Source: Methanimicrococcus sp.
GTDB taxonomy: Archaea > Halobacteriota > Methanosarcinia > Methanosarcinales > Methanosarcinaceae
NCBI GenBank assembly: GCA_009776675.1
Contig: WRNK01000078.1
Location: forward strand, 1 to 6,028
Reading direction: 5' to 3'
DNA length: 6,028 bases
Below are positions 5,781-6,028 of this stretch, piece by piece (the first letter of the stretch is position 1; every line of letters begins with the position of its first letter). The position numbers and the translations under genes were made by a program. A model generated the notes under the pieces. That model was given only the letters and a program-made list of their open reading frames with translations, was not told the DNA's origin and ran no database searches.

Positions 5781-6028
5781 ATGGGTTTTCATATGTTTGA
5801 ACAAGAACAATTGAAAGGATTTGCAAAAGACATTGCAACCGTTTTAGTTATCGTTGTTGCTTTTTTATTTCTTTGTAAATTGGCTTTCGGTCTTTGGGTT
5901 CCGATGTTTGTCGTTTCATCCGGCAGCATGGAACCACACATGAATATCGGCGACATCATTTTTGTTCAAAACATTAGCCGAACAACCATTACGACTCAAC
6001 AAGACGCTTTGGCATCATCAAGTTCGCA
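5781..6028 (+). CDS. Signal peptidase I, archaeal Sec11-type (3' partial)
   Basis: 82 codons are visible before the right edge. The enzyme removes N-terminal signal peptides from Sec/Tat-exported proteins at the outer face of the cytoplasmic membrane. A short N-terminus (about 1-17) is followed by a hydrophobic helix (about 18-40) and then box B, VSSGSMEPHMNIGD, with the expected nucleophile S49. In archaeal and ER-type enzymes the general base is His in a later box, which is outside the window, so the Sec11-type assignment rests on family and domain of life. The start is uncertain: ATG at 5781 and in-frame ATG at 5793 both lack an SD. It is divergent from polB. The adhesin at the other end of the window is the kind of exported protein it would process. 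Confidence 0.88.
   Translation, partial: MGFHMFEQEQLKGFAKDIATVLVIVVAFLFLCKLAFGLWVPMFVVSSGSMEPHMNIGDIIFVQNISRTTITTQQDALASSSS

Overview
The window comes from an AT-rich euryarchaeon, most likely a methanogen of the Methanomicrobia. It carries the small subunit (DP1) of the archaeal D-family DNA polymerase, a Zn-ribbon-rich archaeal type IA topoisomerase, a Sec11-type signal peptidase, an archaeal TATA box (TTTATAAA), Shine-Dalgarno motifs of the GAGGT/GAGAG type, and a surface protein of He_PIG (putative Ig) repeats with a C-terminal membrane anchor. Genus cannot be fixed from the sequence alone.

Left part (1-1739) is accessory. The 3' end of a cell-surface/adhesin-like gene (2-862, 5' end outside the window) is built from exact 270-bp tandem repeats and ends in a single transmembrane anchor. 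Its last codons run straight into a 366-bp gene-free stretch made of three imperfect tandem units of about 120 bp (847-967, 968-1087, 1088-1212). Each unit holds two consecutive stem-loops. The first stem-loop starts on the adhesin stop codon and looks like its terminator, so the array may be an amplified 3' end. Next comes a decayed IS1-family transposase (1273-1739). It needs a -1 frameshift on an A7 slippery run to read through, lacks the last catalytic residues, and breaks off at the topA stop codon.

Right part (1717-6028) is core DNA replication and secretion. On the minus strand, polB (PolD small subunit, 5620-4118) and topA (4056-1717) are 61 bp apart and probably form one operon. A 160-bp intergenic region separates polB from a divergent signal peptidase I gene (5781 onward, cut by the right edge). 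That region holds back-to-back TATA-like elements and an 8-bp-armed dyad next to one of them.

I found no tRNA, rRNA, CRISPR or complete mobile element. The least explained structure is the triple two-hairpin repeat array. The next is the junction where the IS remnant meets the topA C-terminus.
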